Shown here one piece after another: positions 43,644 through 52,940 of a stretch of 64,000 bases of DNA (position 1 is the stretch's first letter; each line of letters begins with the position of its first letter). The notes under the pieces were generated by a model that was given only the letters and a program-made list of their open reading frames with translations, did not search any database and had not been told where the DNA came from. A program made the translations under genes and the position numbers. Source of the stretch: Bacteroidetes bacterium 43-16 (GTDB lineage Bacteria; Bacteroidota; Bacteroidia; Chitinophagales; Chitinophagaceae); the NCBI GenBank assembly GCA_001897525.1, contig MKTB01000015.1:248001-312000 (forward strand), given 5' to 3'.

Positions 43644-44960
43644 CTATTTTTTATTTTTGCTAAGAATGAGGTAGCCGATAACACCTCCAATGATGGAAGC
43701 GATGAAAATACCGATCTTGGCTTGTGTCTTAAAGGCTTCATCGGCAAAAGCCAGTTCGGTAACGAACAGGGACATGGTAAATCCTATAGCGGCTAAAAAG
43801 CCCAGCCCCAACAGGTTTTTAAAAGTCATGCCAGCCGGTAAAGCTGATGTTTTAAAACGTACAAAAAGCAGGGTAAAGCCTACCACACCAATCACTTTAC
43901 CCAACAGCAAGCCCAGCCCTACACCGAATGCGACATTGGTTTCCAGCAATCCGGACCAATCCATATCTAATGAAACCCCGGCATTGGCCAGCGCAAAAAT
44001 GGGAATGATAATAAAGCTAACCAGGGGATGCATGCTGTGCTCCAGCTTTTGCAAGGGGGTCATTGCAGCCTGCGTATCTTTTTGAATCTCTTCCAGCACC
44101 TGCTGTTGCTCATGGGTCAGGGTGGGCATACTGTCCTTAGGGTCCAGTCTTTTGAACAGGGATAAATGTTTTTGAATTTTATCCATATAGACCTGCTCCC
44201 TGATCTTTACATCTGCAGGAATGGTAAATGCGGCCAAAACCGCTGCAATAGTGGCATGCACGCCGGACAACAGGAAAGCGGTCCAGACTCCCCCAATACC
44301 CAGGATGGCATAAAAAATAATGCTGCGTATCCCCATTTTATTCCCGATAAACATGATCACGACAAAACCTAAGCCTATCAACAGGTTGGTTAAAGAAATA
44401 TCTGAGGTATAAAAGAGGGCGATGACGATCACTGCCCCGAGATCATCTACGATAGCCAGGGCGGTCAGGAAGATCTTCAGGGATAGAGGTATTCTGTCGC
44501 CCAGCAGGTATAGAACGCCTAAGGCAAAAGCGATGTCTGTAGCCATAGGTATCCCCCAGCCTGCATGTGCCGCACCGGAAGGGTTCAGCAACAGGTAGAT
44601 CAGCGCCGGCACCAGCATACCGCCTATCGCGGCCATTATAGGCAACATGGCTTTGCGCGGATTGGAGAGTTCTCCGCCTACAATCTCACGCTTGAGTTCC
44701 AGGCCCACCACAAAAAAGAATACGGCCATCAAGCCATCATTGATCCAGTGATGCAGATTGTATTCTAGGTAGGCCTTCCCATCAAAAACAAAGCCCAGCT
44801 TGTGTTCTAAAAAATGATGATAGGCTGTTGCCAGGGATGTATTTGCGATGATCAAGGCCAGCACCACACTGATGCCTAACACGATCCCGCCGGACTTTTC
44901 GTTGCGGATAAATCGCTGTATAGGATGGGTCAGGTAAGTTATTGTTGTTTTGTTTGCCAT
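43644..44960 (-). CDS. nhaA: Na+/H+ antiporter NhaA
   Basis: A 438-residue inner-membrane antiporter with about 11-12 helices. The ion-binding Asp pair is in ALAIVDDLGAVIVIALFY; the assembly motif ATDIAFALGVLYLLG and LELKREIVGGELSNPRKA are also typical. It exchanges internal Na+ or Li+ for external protons and helps with salt and alkaline stress. An insertion of about 45 residues (RLDPKDSMPTLTHEQQQVLE) in the cytoplasmic middle makes it longer than E. coli NhaA (388). The gene stands alone on the minus strand between two heptamer repeat arrays. Confidence 0.95.
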   Translation of the reverse strand: MANKTTITYLTHPIQRFIRNEKSGGIVLGISVVLALIIANTSLATAYHHFLEHKLGFVFDGKAYLEYNLHHWINDGLMAVFFFVVGLELKREIVGGELSNPRKAMLPIMAAIGGMLVPALIYLLLNPSGAAHAGWGIPMATDIAFALGVLYLLGDRIPLSLKIFLTALAIVDDLGAVIVIALFYTSDISLTNLLIGLGFVVIMFIGNKMGIRSIIFYAILGIGGVWTAFLLSGVHATIAAVLAAFTIPADVKIREQVYMDKIQKHLSLFKRLDPKDSMPTLTHEQQQVLEEIQKDTQAAMTPLQKLEHSMHPLVSFIIIPIFALANAGVSLDMDWSGLLETNVAFGVGLGLLLGKVIGVVGFTLLFVRFKTSALPAGMTFKNLLGLGFLAAIGFTMSLFVTELAFADEAFKTQAKIGIFIASIIGGVIGYLILSKNKK

Positions 44961-44985
44961 ATATTAAAAGTAAGGAGTAATCGTG

Positions 44986-45130
44986 AATAGTGGGTGATGG
45001 GTGATTAGTGATTAGTGATTAGTGATTAGTGAATGGTGAATAGTGAATAGTGAATAATAAGTAGTGATAGGTGATATGTGATATGTGATATGTGATAGGT
45101 GATAGGTGATATGTGATTAGTGGTGAATGC
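44986..45130. repeat. Second heptamer tandem repeat array (GTGATTA/GTGATAT)
   Basis: Seven-base units GTGATTA, GTGAATA, GTGATAT and GTGATAG repeat about 18 times. The array starts with AATAGTGGGTGATG (44986-44999), identical to the first array at 43406. It lies between frdB and nhaA. Confidence 0.9.
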
Positions 45131-45233
45131 TGGTATTTTGCTCATTATATTTGGGCTATACCTACACGAAAAGGCAGAGGCTGCCAATGATTTGACAGCC
45201 TCCACCTAAAATATTAAATTATGTTGTTTTAAA

Positions 45234-46004
45234 TTATCTCGCGATGCTTCCGCTTAATCCTGCTCTTAGGTATTCTGCGTTCAGGCGACGGATATTCATG
45301 ATAGAAATACCTTTAGGGCATTCTGCCTCACAAGCTCCGGTATTGGTACAAGCACCAAATCCTTCTTTATCCATCTGGTCTACCATATTCAGTACACGTG
45401 TCTTGCGCTCGGCATCTCCCTGTGGCAATAAGGCCAGGTGAGCCACTTTCGCAGAAAGGAACAAGCTTGCTGATGCATTTTTACAAGAAGCCACACAAGC
45501 TCCGCAACCAATACAGGTTGCTGCTGCGAAGGATTCATCTGCCTTGTCTTTTGCAATCGGTAAATTGTTCGCATCTTGTGCATTACCGGTATTTACAGAA
45601 ATATAACCTCCGGCCTGGATAATGCGGTCAAAAGAAGTACGGTCTACCATCAGATCTTTGATCACCGGGAATGCCGCTGCTCTCCATGGCTCTACCACGA
45701 TGGTATCGCCGTCTTTAAACGCGCGCATATGCAATTGACAGGTAGTAGTCTCATGCCATGGACCGTGCGCTTGCCCGTTGATGTGCATGGAACAGGCACC
45801 ACAAATACCTTCACGGCAATCGTGATCGAAAGTGATCGGCTCTTTACCTTCGTGAATCAACTGCTCGTTCAAAACGTCAAACATTTCCAAGAATGACATT
45901 TCAGAAGAAATATCTTTTACGGAGTAGGTTTCAAAACCTCCCTGGGATTGTGCATTTTGCTGACGCCAAACTTTTAGCGTGAGGTTCATATTATAATGTT
46001 CCAT
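45234..46004 (-). CDS. sdhB: Succinate dehydrogenase/fumarate reductase iron-sulfur subunit
   Basis: A 256-residue electron-transfer subunit. It has a 2Fe-2S domain with [17 protein letters not shown] and a later Cys in ETTTC, then the ferredoxin-like domain with [15 protein letters not shown] and [17 protein letters not shown], for the 4Fe-4S and 3Fe-4S clusters. It passes electrons between the flavoprotein and the cytochrome b subunit. ATG at 46004 ([13 protein letters not shown]) is preferred; a TTG at 46052 would add 16 residues with no homologue support. It is separated from the flavoprotein gene by an inserted four-helix-bundle gene. Confidence 0.93.
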   Translation of the reverse strand: MEHYNMNLTLKVWRQQNAQSQGGFETYSVKDISSEMSFLEMFDVLNEQLIHEGKEPITFDHDCREGICGACSMHINGQAHGPWHETTTCQLHMRAFKDGDTIVVEPWRAAAFPVIKDLMVDRTSFDRIIQAGGYISVNTGNAQDANNLPIAKDKADESFAAATCIGCGACVASCKNASASLFLSAKVAHLALLPQGDAERKTRVLNMVDQMDKEGFGACTNTGACEAECPKGISIMNIRRLNAEYLRAGLSGSIAR

Positions 46005-46068
46005 TTTACTGAATTTGTGAATTCGGGAATGTGCAAATGTGCCAATGCCCAAATAAAATTATTAGAAA

Positions 46069-46434
46069 CTATTTTTGATTAATGTTTTTACTACTTGCTA
46101 TTATTCGATTAATAATTCGTTTTATTACTTCTAATTTTTCCTGTAATCCGGAAGCATCAGGATAATGTGATGAACTATTACAAAGAATAAGCCAGTATTT
46201 TGTTTCTTCGACTTCCTTTGCCGCGATCTTGAATTTGTGAATGAAATCAAGCTTACTTTCTGCATTTTGAGCTTCGTGGGCATTGACCCCTATAGAAGTT
46301 GCACTTTTCAGCAGTTGATTTGCGATCACATATTGTCTTTGTGATTCAAGAATAGCAACATAGTCTATAACCTCCAATGAAAATTCTATGGTAAGCTTTA
46401 ATATTATATTGCTTTCTGTTGATTCAACTGACAT
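46069..46434 (-). CDS. Four-helix-bundle protein (S23/IVP family) inside the sdh operon
   Basis: A 121-residue protein of the family first described from intervening sequences of 23S rRNA genes. It has four amphipathic helices, with the family pattern FSLEVIDYVA, QRQYVIANQLLKSATSIGVNAHEAQNAESKLDF in two pieces, then HKFKIAAKEVEETKYWLILC and KLEVIKRIINRII. Related helical bundles include the Avd protein of diversity-generating retroelements, but no reverse transcriptase is present here. The gene is placed between frdA and frdB, which are normally next to each other, with A/T-rich repeats on both sides. Its function is unknown. Confidence 0.87.
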   Translation of the reverse strand: MSVESTESNIILKLTIEFSLEVIDYVAILESQRQYVIANQLLKSATSIGVNAHEAQNAESKLDFIHKFKIAAKEVEETKYWLILCNSSSHYPDASGLQEKLEVIKRIINRIIASSKNINQK

Positions 46435-46484
46435 AAATCTTTTTGCTTTAATTCTGTCATTTAAAAGAACTACATAACAATTTG

Positions 46485-46516
46485 CAAATTCACTAATTTA
46501 CAAATTCACTAATTTT
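46485..46516. repeat. Tandem 16-bp repeat (CAAATTCACTAATTT) next to the four-helix-bundle gene
   Basis: CAAATTCACTAATTTA (46485-46500) is followed directly by CAAATTCACTAATTTT (46501-46516), overlapping the frdA stop codon. The same 14-mer CAAATTCACTAATT is in the atpD-atpC spacer. A related AATTTGTGAATTC stretch lies on the other side near 46012-46025. Confidence 0.8.
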
Positions 46517-48491
46517 ATTTATAAGAACGCTGGCTTGGTTTTACAACGTCGTATTTCAGCTCTTCTTTATGTAAGGTCCAGTTACTGTCGCTGTTGTATT
46601 CCCAGGCGGCTACGTACATAAACTCTTCGTCATTACGCTGTGCTTCACCATCCGGTGTTTGTGACTCTTCACGGAAGTGACCGCCACAAGATTCTTCACG
46701 GTTCAGGGCATCTTTACACATCAACTCTCCTAACTCGATAAAGTCAGCAACACGTTGTGCTTTATCCAGCTCATTGTTCATGCCTTCAACGGTACCGGGA
46801 ATGAATACATCAGACCAGAATTCTTTTTTCAAAGCCTGGATCTCTAAGATGGCTTCTTTCAATCCTTCTGCTGTACGGCCCATACCACACTTGTTCCACA
46901 TGATCAATCCCAGGCGCTTGTGAATGCTTTCTACAGACTGCTTTCCTTTGATGTTCATCAATTGATTGATACGGCCTTCCACTTCTTTTTCTGCTGCTAC
47001 GAAAGCAGGGTGATCGGTAGGAATAGCTTTGGTACGGATATCGTCTGCCAGATAGTTACCTAAAGTGTAAGGAATTACGAAGTAGCCATCTGCCAGGCCC
47101 TGCATCAATGCAGAGGCTCCTAAGCGGTTAGCACCGTGATCAGAGAAGTTAGCCTCACCTAAGCAATACAAACCTTCTACTGTGGTCATCAATTCATAAT
47201 CTACCCAAAGTCCGCCCATGGTATAGTGTACCGCAGGATAAATACGCATAGGTACTTCATATGGATCTTCGCCGGTGATCTTGGCGTACATATCAAATAA
47301 GTTACCGTATTTCTCTTTTACAACAGCCAGACCGTATTTACGTACTTCATCCGCACTCGGGTTATGATTACCATGTTTGCTACATTCAATAGTACCGTAA
47401 CGGATCACGGCAGCAGCAAAGTCCAGGTAAACGGCCTGCTTGGAAGTACCTACGCCATAACCGGCATCGCAACGCTCTTTAGCCGCACGGGAGGCTACGT
47501 CACGTGGCACGAGGTTACCGAATGCAGGGTATCTTCTTTCCAGGTAATAATCTCTTTCGTCTTCAGGAATTTCACTCGCTTTCCTGTTATCATTCTGTTT
47601 TTTAGGCACCCAGATACGACCATCATTACGCAGTGATTCTGACATCAGGGTCAGCTTGGACTGGTGATCTCCGGAAACCGGGATACAGGTCGGGTGAATT
47701 TGTGTATAACAAGGGTTACCGAAGTAAGCACCTTGCCTGTGCGCTTTCCAGGCAGCAGTTACGTTGCTACCCATAGCGTTTGTAGATAAATAGAATACGT
47801 TACCATAACCACCGGAACAGATCAATACGGCATGACCGAAGTGACGCTCTAATTTACCGGTAATAAGGTTACGGGCAATGATACCGCGTGCTTTACCATC
47901 GATCTTTACAATGTCCAGCATCTCGTGGCGGCTGTACATGGTCACGTTACCTAAGGCTACCTGGCGCTCCAGGGCCTGGTAAGCACCGATCAGCAGTTGC
48001 TGACCTGTTTGTCCAGCTGCATAGAAAGTACGTTGTACCTGTGTACCGCCGAAGGAACGGTTAGACAACATACCACCATATTCACGGGCAAAAGGTACAC
48101 CCTGAGCCACACATTGGTCAATGATGTTTGCACTTACCTCTGCCAGGCGGTGTACATTGGACTCACGGGCACGGTAGTCACCTCCTTTAATGGTATCATA
48201 GAAAAGGCGATAAACACTATCACCGTCATTCTGGTAGTTCTTTGCGGCATTGATACCTCCCTGTGCAGCGATAGAGTGCGCGCGACGTGGAGAATCCTGG
48301 AAGCAAAATGCTTTTACTTTATACCCCAGCTCACCTAAAGCAGCCGCAGCAGAAGCACCGGCAAGACCGGTACCGATCACGATCACCTCTAAGCTACGCT
48401 TATTGGCAGGGTTTACAATTTTACAGTTATTTTTATATAGTGACCATTTTTGCGATAATTCGCCTGCAGGTATTTTGGAATTTAAAGACAT
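46515..48491 (-). CDS. sdhA: Succinate dehydrogenase/fumarate reductase flavoprotein subunit
   Basis: A 658-residue FAD subunit. The dinucleotide-binding motif is [19 protein letters not shown] (about 36-54), the covalent-FAD region is [18 protein letters not shown], and the active site includes the [14 protein letters not shown] stretch, VPRDVASRA and the GGLWVDYE segment. It oxidises succinate or reduces fumarate on the cytoplasmic face, delivering electrons to the iron-sulfur subunit. Length and motifs match the Bacteroidota/epsilonproteobacterial type with one cytochrome subunit. It is second in the operon after sdhC, 60 bp downstream of it. Confidence 0.95.
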   Translation of the reverse strand: MSLNSKIPAGELSQKWSLYKNNCKIVNPANKRSLEVIVIGTGLAGASAAAALGELGYKVKAFCFQDSPRRAHSIAAQGGINAAKNYQNDGDSVYRLFYDTIKGGDYRARESNVHRLAEVSANIIDQCVAQGVPFAREYGGMLSNRSFGGTQVQRTFYAAGQTGQQLLIGAYQALERQVALGNVTMYSRHEMLDIVKIDGKARGIIARNLITGKLERHFGHAVLICSGGYGNVFYLSTNAMGSNVTAAWKAHRQGAYFGNPCYTQIHPTCIPVSGDHQSKLTLMSESLRNDGRIWVPKKQNDNRKASEIPEDERDYYLERRYPAFGNLVPRDVASRAAKERCDAGYGVGTSKQAVYLDFAAAVIRYGTIECSKHGNHNPSADEVRKYGLAVVKEKYGNLFDMYAKITGEDPYEVPMRIYPAVHYTMGGLWVDYELMTTVEGLYCLGEANFSDHGANRLGASALMQGLADGYFVIPYTLGNYLADDIRTKAIPTDHPAFVAAEKEVEGRINQLMNIKGKQSVESIHKRLGLIMWNKCGMGRTAEGLKEAILEIQALKKEFWSDVFIPGTVEGMNNELDKAQRVADFIELGELMCKDALNREESCGGHFREESQTPDGEAQRNDEEFMYVAAWEYNSDSNWTLHKEELKYDVVKPSQRSYK

Positions 48492-48551
48492 AATTTAAAA
48501 TTATTGTAAGCTGGAAACTTTATTATTTTGTACGCAATGGATAAATTGTGC

Positions 48552-49244
48552 TTAGTGACTCGGTACATAGCTGGATGCCGGGGGTAACCATCCGAAGTAG
48601 AATGCTACTGGCATTGCGATGAAGATAAGCGGAACAATAATCGAAAATGCAGTACCCAAACCTTTAATTAAAGGCGCATACTTTGGCGTATATAAACCTA
48701 AAGTCTGAAAAGCAGACCAGAAGCCATGTAACAAGTGCCATGCCAAAGAAATACATCCTAATACATACACCAGTACTACAATAGGATCCTGGAACACCAT
48801 TTCCATTTTTTCGTACAAATTAATTTCATACCCGGTACCGAAATGTTGCTCATAACGGTTAGGCACCCAGAAGTGAGACAAGTGCATCACGAGGAACAAC
48901 AAGACCAAAGTACCTAACAGGCCCATAGAACGGGAATACCATTTACTGCTTTTGTTGCCCGGGCTTACGTTGTAGCCAACAGGGCGCTTGCTTTTATTTT
49001 GAAAAGTCAGCATCAGACCTTGCACAATATGCAGGATGATCCCTAAAAACAAACCAATCTCCAGCGTTCTCACTACCGGATTAGTGCCCATGAAGTGACC
49101 TGCATCTAAAAATCTGCGGATCCCATCCGGCAAAAAGATTAACGCGTTAATATAACAGTGAACCACCAGGAACCCGATTAAGGAAACTCCCGTGATACCC
49201 ATTATCAGTTTTTTACCGATCGAAGATGTTAAAAAGTTGTTCAT
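48552..49244 (-). CDS. sdhC: Succinate dehydrogenase cytochrome b subunit (class B type)
   Basis: A 230-residue membrane subunit with five helices, the form typical of di-haem succinate:quinone oxidoreductases with one membrane protein. Candidate haem-ligand His are H29 (LVVHCYIN), the one in GIILHIVQGLM, LVMHLSHFW and SLAWHLLHGFWS. It passes electrons to or from menaquinone. It starts the sdhC-sdhA-(four-helix-bundle)-sdhB operon; a promoter-like box lies about 50 bp upstream. Confidence 0.93.
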   Translation of the reverse strand: MNNFLTSSIGKKLIMGITGVSLIGFLVVHCYINALIFLPDGIRRFLDAGHFMGTNPVVRTLEIGLFLGIILHIVQGLMLTFQNKSKRPVGYNVSPGNKSSKWYSRSMGLLGTLVLLFLVMHLSHFWVPNRYEQHFGTGYEINLYEKMEMVFQDPIVVLVYVLGCISLAWHLLHGFWSAFQTLGLYTPKYAPLIKGLGTAFSIIVPLIFIAMPVAFYFGWLPPASSYVPSH

Positions 49245-49555
49245 TCTGAATTGTGAAAAAGTTGAATTGTAATTTTTTTGTCAAAAAATGCTGTGCAAAG
49301 ATACCACTCAATTTTCAAAAATACAAAGGCCTGTAAAAAAAATAAAACCAATACAGTAAAGAATTTGAGCCAAATGTATTGTCATTTAAACTAATATATA
49401 GGCCTTAATTATATTGTTTTACAGTATTTAAATAAGGCGTTCAAAGTGTTAAATTCTCATGACAATTATGACAAGCGACTCCCCCTGAACTATACTATTT
49501 TGGCAAAATGAAAAGAATAAGTTTAAAACAAATGACACTTGCAGCAACTAATTTC
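49245..49555. other. Divergent promoter region between sdhC and the cyclase gene
   Basis: About 310 bp without coding sequence, A/T-rich, with promoter-like boxes for both directions (listed apart) and a short T7/A7-type dyad near 49272-49287 (TTTTTTG / CAAAAAA) inside the sdhC leader. No RNA gene is visible. Confidence 0.5.
49296..49319 (-). promoter_or_regulatory. Candidate promoter of the sdh operon
   Basis: On the minus strand TATCTTTG (49303-49296) fits TAnnTTTG, with TTTG upstream at 49319-49316 (short spacing) or 49327-49324 (long spacing). The sdhC start is 51 bp downstream of the box. Confidence 0.4.
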
Positions 49556-49563
49556 TATTTTTG
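49538..49563 (+). promoter_or_regulatory. Candidate promoter of the TPR-cyclase gene
   Basis: TTG at 49539-49541 and TATTTTTG at 49556-49563 form a near-consensus pair. The proposed start codon at 49587 is 23 bp downstream. Confidence 0.45.
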
Positions 49564-49586
49564 TGCGATAAAATCTGAACGTGGTC

Positions 49587-51911
49587 TTGAAATTTTTTCG
49601 CTTTTGTTTATTTATTGCTGCCTGCATCTGCTTACAACACACGGCTACTGCTCAAATGAGTAAGGTAGATTCTATTAAAAGCAATTTCAAACAGAACTCC
49701 TCACACGACACTGCCGAGTACTACAGAGCCCTTACCAATGCATATTTTGGTGCCAGCCAATACGATAGCGGACAGGTCTATGGCTATAAATTAGTTGATT
49801 TTCATAAAAAGAAAAAAGATCCGGAAAAGGCTTATACTACGCTCCTAAAGTTATGCCAGGTTTTAAGCGGACTGGGCAAGAAAGAAGAATGTTTAACCTG
49901 CATCGAAAAAGCGGAAGAATATTATAAGAACACTACCGATTACGCAGCGATTTCCAAAATCAATGCCATGAGGGGCGATTATTACTTAAACCAGCTTAAA
50001 GACATGGATAAGAGTGCTGTTTATTTTAATAAAAATATACAGTTGCATCATTCCGGGAAGACCCTGGATGCCTGGGCGCTCCAGTTCTCCTTCCAGAGCC
50101 TTTCGGTTATTTACACCATTCAGAAAAAATATACAGAGGCCTTAAAGCTCAACCAGGAAAATCTAAAATATAATGAGAAAAGTGCACCGGACCAGAAGGC
50201 CAACACATTACTGGCATTAGGTTTTTTATATAAGGAAGTAAAAGAATATCCAAAGTCGCTGAAGGCTATAAGGGAGGCAATCTATATTTATGAGCAATCT
50301 CCCCAAAAGTATGAACTTGGAGATGTGTACCGCCAGCTGGCAGAGGCTTTTGAAAATACAGCCCAGGCAGACTCTGCTTATTTTTATTACAAGAAGGGTA
50401 TTGAATCCTTCAAGAAAGATGGAGATAATAATAGTGCAGCCAACCTGTTGAATTACCTGGCTATAGTAAAGGAAAAAGAGGGGAAGCTGGCCGAAGCGCA
50501 GCAGTTTTCTGAAGAGGCCATGCGCCTGGTGGACAAGAGTTCAAGCACTTACCAGGTTTTTCAGCACCGCAGGCTTTTTAATCAATTAAACCAGCGCTTA
50601 AAAGACAGCGAAGGCCGTAACTTAAGTCAACAGGAGCAGGCGGATCTGCTTAAGATCCTTCGGGAAACGGAAGAGGTCAATGAGCATTGGAAAAAGATCT
50701 ATCCCCAATATGAAGAGACCAATTACCTGAGCATCTACCAACTCCTGGCCAAAGGCTTCCAGGCGGCTGGAAGGGCGGAAGAGGCCGTGCCTTACTTAAC
50801 TAAATCATTAGCTTTAAAGGACAGCCTGTATAATATTGATAAATTAAAAGAATTCTCGGAACTGGAAGCCAGCATTAACCTGGAAAAAGAACGCAGCAAA
50901 ATACTATTTGAAGAAGCTACCAAAAGGCTTAAAATAGAGAAGGAAATGGAACTGGCAAGTTTAAGGCATGAATATGACCGTAAACAGGCTGCTGCAAAAA
51001 CGGAAGAGGAAAGGCAGAAACTGATCCATGAAGAGGAGCTGAAACGCAAAGAAATCGAGATAAAGTATGCCGCCGAACAGAAGGCTATTGCTTTAAAGTT
51101 TGAACAGGAAAAACAGATTGCACAGATAGAACAGGAGAAGAAGGATGCTTTAGCCAATGCCGAACTGCAAAGTGCGCGTAATGTACGTAATCTTTCTGCA
51201 TTGGGTGTAGGCCTGGCTACCTTATTACTGGGCATCACTTCCTGGTCTTATTTCCAGAAAAGGAAAGACAACAAACGTATTGCTTTGGAAAAAAGCAAAT
51301 CAGATGAATTGCTCTTAAACATCCTACCACTCGAGGTGGCTGAAGAGCTTAAAGAAAAAGGCACGACCAGTGCACAGCTTCACGATGAAGTATCTGTGCT
51401 GTTCACCGATTTTGTCAACTTTACCGCAAATGCGGAGCGAATAGGCGTACAGGAATTGCTCAATGAGCTGAATGAATGCTTTACGGCTTTTGACCAGATC
51501 ATGGAGCGGTACGGCCTGGAAAAGATCAAAACCATAGGTGATGCTTATCTTGCGGTAAGCGGCCTCCCGGCATCTAATCCGCAACATGCAAAGAATGCCA
51601 TACTTGCGGCTAAAGATATCCTGGCTTTTGTACAGGAAAGAAGGGCCCGCAAGGCTAATGCACTGGACATACGGATCGGGATCAACTCCGGGCCCGTCGT
51701 TGCCGGTATTGTAGGGGTTAAAAAGTTTGCTTTTGATATCTGGGGAGATGCCGTAAATACAGCGGCCCGTATGGAACAGAACAGTATGCCCGGGAAGATC
51801 AACATATCTGCCTCTACCTATCAACTGGTCAAAAATGATTTTGATTGTGTAGCAAGGGGTACGATACAAACAAAAGGAAAAGGGGCCATTGAAATGTATT
51901 TTGTACATTAA
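49587..51911 (+). CDS. TPR-containing membrane adenylate cyclase (class III)
   Basis: A protein of about 774 residues: signal peptide, TPR region (about 30-420, for example ALKLNQENLKYNEKSAPDQK), long charged coiled coil (about 425-530), a membrane helix (about 537-557) and a cytoplasmic class III cyclase domain (about 590-774). Metal-binding Asp residues are in VLFTDFVNFT and KTIGDAYLAVSG; the substrate pair Lys (EKIKT) and Asp (FDIWGD) points to ATP, and NTAARM holds the transition-state Asn and Arg. The N-terminal part would sense a periplasmic signal. The start is non-ATG: an in-frame TAA is at 49569, and TTG (49587) or GTG (49581) both give the signal peptide. Confidence 0.87.
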   Translation: MKFFRFCLFIAACICLQHTATAQMSKVDSIKSNFKQNSSHDTAEYYRALTNAYFGASQYDSGQVYGYKLVDFHKKKKDPEKAYTTLLKLCQVLSGLGKKEECLTCIEKAEEYYKNTTDYAAISKINAMRGDYYLNQLKDMDKSAVYFNKNIQLHHSGKTLDAWALQFSFQSLSVIYTIQKKYTEALKLNQENLKYNEKSAPDQKANTLLALGFLYKEVKEYPKSLKAIREAIYIYEQSPQKYELGDVYRQLAEAFENTAQADSAYFYYKKGIESFKKDGDNNSAANLLNYLAIVKEKEGKLAEAQQFSEEAMRLVDKSSSTYQVFQHRRLFNQLNQRLKDSEGRNLSQQEQADLLKILRETEEVNEHWKKIYPQYEETNYLSIYQLLAKGFQAAGRAEEAVPYLTKSLALKDSLYNIDKLKEFSELEASINLEKERSKILFEEATKRLKIEKEMELASLRHEYDRKQAAAKTEEERQKLIHEEELKRKEIEIKYAAEQKAIALKFEQEKQIAQIEQEKKDALANAELQSARNVRNLSALGVGLATLLLGITSWSYFQKRKDNKRIALEKSKSDELLLNILPLEVAEELKEKGTTSAQLHDEVSVLFTDFVNFTANAERIGVQELLNELNECFTAFDQIMERYGLEKIKTIGDAYLAVSGLPASNPQHAKNAILAAKDILAFVQERRARKANALDIRIGINSGPVVAGIVGVKKFAFDIWGDAVNTAARMEQNSMPGKINISASTYQLVKNDFDCVARGTIQTKGKGAIEMYFVH

Positions 51912-51987
51912 TTCAATGTTTCGAAATATCTTTACGGAGCATTTTGCTTAATTTAAAGTTTCTAATGTTAATTATCATTCATCAATA

Positions 51988-52809
51988 ATGAAGCAGCGTA
52001 CAAAATGGATATTGCTTATCCTTCTTTTAGCCGGTATCGGCATTGCCTATTATTTCTATTCTACACGCGAGCAGGAAGTCATTGCTGAGCCTGACCCGGT
52101 AAGCGCCTCGAAGGTGAGCATGATCAATTATGCGGTCAAGAAGACCTATCCTCATGATACGGGATCTTATACGCAGGGCCTGATCATTTACAAAGGAAAT
52201 ATGTATGAAGGTACCGGCCTTAACGGCTCTTCCCGGCTCATGATGGTAGACCTGAACAGTGGTAAAGCGCAAAAAACACATGCTTTAGATAAAGAGTTTT
52301 TCGGGGAAGGGATCGTGATCTTAAACGACACGATTTACCAGTTGACCTGGCAGAACAAGGTGGTATTTGTGTACACGCTTCATGACTTTAAAAAGGTAAA
52401 AGAATTCAAGCTGGATACTGAAGGATGGGGCATCACAACGGATGGCAGCAACCTGCTGGTAAGCGATGGTACCAACAATATTTACTTTTATGAACCGGCC
52501 ACTTTCCGTCTTTTGAAAACGGTACCGGTACAGGAAGATGGTTATGCTACACAGTATTTAAATGAACTGGAATATATAGACGGCTTTGTGTATGCCAACC
52601 AATATACCAGCCCTTATATTTTAAAGATCGATCCTAAAGACGGCAATGTAGTAGGTAAGATAGACCTTATAGAACTTTGGAAAAGGGCAAAAACAATTCA
52701 TCCTGATGTGGACGTACCTAATGGTATCGCTTATGATGAAGCGACTAAAAAGATCTATGTCACCGGTAAATTATGGCCGGAGCTTTATGAGATCGAGTTA
52801 AGCAAATAA
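51988..52809 (+). CDS. Glutaminyl-peptide cyclotransferase, plant/bacterial propeller type
   Basis: A 273-residue glutamine cyclotransferase of the beta-propeller family. It has an N-terminal membrane anchor (WILLILLLAGIGIAYYFY, about 6-24) and the family blocks PHDTGSYTQGLII, GTGLNGSSRL, EFFGEGIVILNDTIYQLTWQ, EGWGITTDG, YLNELEYIDGFVYANQY and PNGIAYDEATKKIYVTGKLWP. It turns N-terminal Gln of exported proteins into pyroglutamate in the periplasm. Many exported proteins in this window have Gln as the predicted first mature residue, so substrates are plentiful. It is followed by a strong terminator. Confidence 0.92.
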   Translation: MKQRTKWILLILLLAGIGIAYYFYSTREQEVIAEPDPVSASKVSMINYAVKKTYPHDTGSYTQGLIIYKGNMYEGTGLNGSSRLMMVDLNSGKAQKTHALDKEFFGEGIVILNDTIYQLTWQNKVVFVYTLHDFKKVKEFKLDTEGWGITTDGSNLLVSDGTNNIYFYEPATFRLLKTVPVQEDGYATQYLNELEYIDGFVYANQYTSPYILKIDPKDGNVVGKIDLIELWKRAKTIHPDVDVPNGIAYDEATKKIYVTGKLWPELYEIELSK

Positions 52810-52831
52810 TATTATCTGAATACAGAGGCGA

Positions 52832-52892
52832 GTCCCTCCACATGTCATATTGAGTTGTATCTAAATATAGACATTTGGAGGGTCTTTTTTTT
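52832..52892 (+). terminator. Terminator of the glutaminyl cyclase gene
   Basis: GTCCCTCCACATGTC (52832-52846) pairs with GACATTTGGAGGGTC (52870-52884) with two mismatches, followed by eight T. Confidence 0.88.
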
Positions 52893-52940
52893 GCCCCATT
52901 TCAACAAGCTCAATGGGACAGATATTTTGTTTCTTAAATT

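Noticed and set aside
43406-44999. nhaA and its flanking repeats as an insertion sequence or integron cassette
   Set aside because: There is no transposase, integrase or terminal inverted repeat; the flanks are simple heptamer arrays.
46069-46434. Four-helix-bundle protein as an Avd of a diversity-generating retroelement
   Set aside because: No reverse transcriptase, template repeat or variable repeat is present in the window; the S23/IVP family is the better reading.
49272-49287. T-rich/A-rich dyad ahead of sdhC as a terminator
   Set aside because: The stem is only A/T pairs with a one-base loop and lies in a divergent promoter region; too weak to call.
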